Origin: Agrostemma githago
Taxonomy: Eukaryota > Streptophyta > Magnoliopsida > Caryophyllales > Caryophyllaceae
DNA: 64,000 bases
Assembly: GCA_958450325.1 (NCBI GenBank)
Contig: OY288250.1
Coordinates: 50,296,898-50,360,897, forward strand
Direction of reading: 5' to 3'
A program made the position numbers and the translations under genes. How positions within the stretch are numbered: the stretch's first letter is position 1; each line of letters opens with the position of its first letter. A model generated the notes under the pieces. It made no database searches. It had not been told where the DNA came from and saw nothing but the letters and a program-made list of their open reading frames with translations. This document shows, in pieces, positions 63,855-64,000 of this stretch.

Positions 63855-64000
63855 TAATTGTTGTATGTATCTTATCTACTTACATATTACTGGAATCAAA
63901 TCATAAGTTGTTCTAATTAAATTTATGGGGCAATTGAACACAATTATATACACTATGTATATAAAGTATTTCATTTATATAAACTATGTATATCATATCT
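63855..64000. other. AT-rich right end, nothing recognised
   Basis: Unique AT-rich DNA with TATATA-type runs. No gene or repeat copy seen before the window ends. Confidence 0.6.

Overview
The window looks like nuclear DNA from a flowering plant, most likely a eudicot. The evidence is two multi-exon genes with AT-rich GT-AG introns, a plant-type Ulp1/C48 protease gene architecture, and CCCTAAA/TTTAGGG-like (Arabidopsis-type telomere) motifs inside a large satellite. I cannot name the species.

Region 1 (1-50828, about 79% of the window) is one uninterrupted tandem array of a 197-bp satellite, about 258 head-to-tail copies, and it continues past the left edge. Each unit carries a 73-nt inverted repeat: two 35-nt arms around a GAA loop. 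The arms contain telomere-like sequence facing both ways. The array is not uniform. Recurring variant sets define higher-order blocks: 11- and 14-unit spacings at about 8.8-23 kb, a 4-unit block at about 26.3-28.2 kb, 8- and 10-unit blocks at about 34-39 kb, and a 19-unit duplication at about 41-47 kb. I saw no foreign insertion and no credible gene in it. One hairpin has an inverted tip, and several units show exchange between arms or between two related 15-bp segments.

Region 2 (50829-57640) begins at a sharp junction with AT-rich DNA carrying a 67/68-bp repeat. It holds a minus-strand Ulp1-like gene (copy A, 51219-56691). Fourteen exons can be traced, but a 2-nt deletion in exon 3 breaks the frame.

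Region 3 (57641-62693) holds copy B, a direct tandem paralogue on the same strand. It has the same 14-exon structure, every junction is in phase, and it encodes a predicted 1191-aa protein. Order in the protein: basic N-terminus, plant-specific helical domain, acidic linker with 39-aa repeats, a second conserved domain, and a C-terminal C48 cysteine protease domain with His-Asp-Gln-Cys all present.

Region 4 (62694-64000) is the upstream flank of copy B and a 67/68-bp minisatellite with a five-unit higher-order pattern. Relatives of this minisatellite lie in introns of both genes and at the satellite junction.

The genes and the satellite have no evident functional link beyond adjacency. Copy B is the only intact protein-coding gene I can support.
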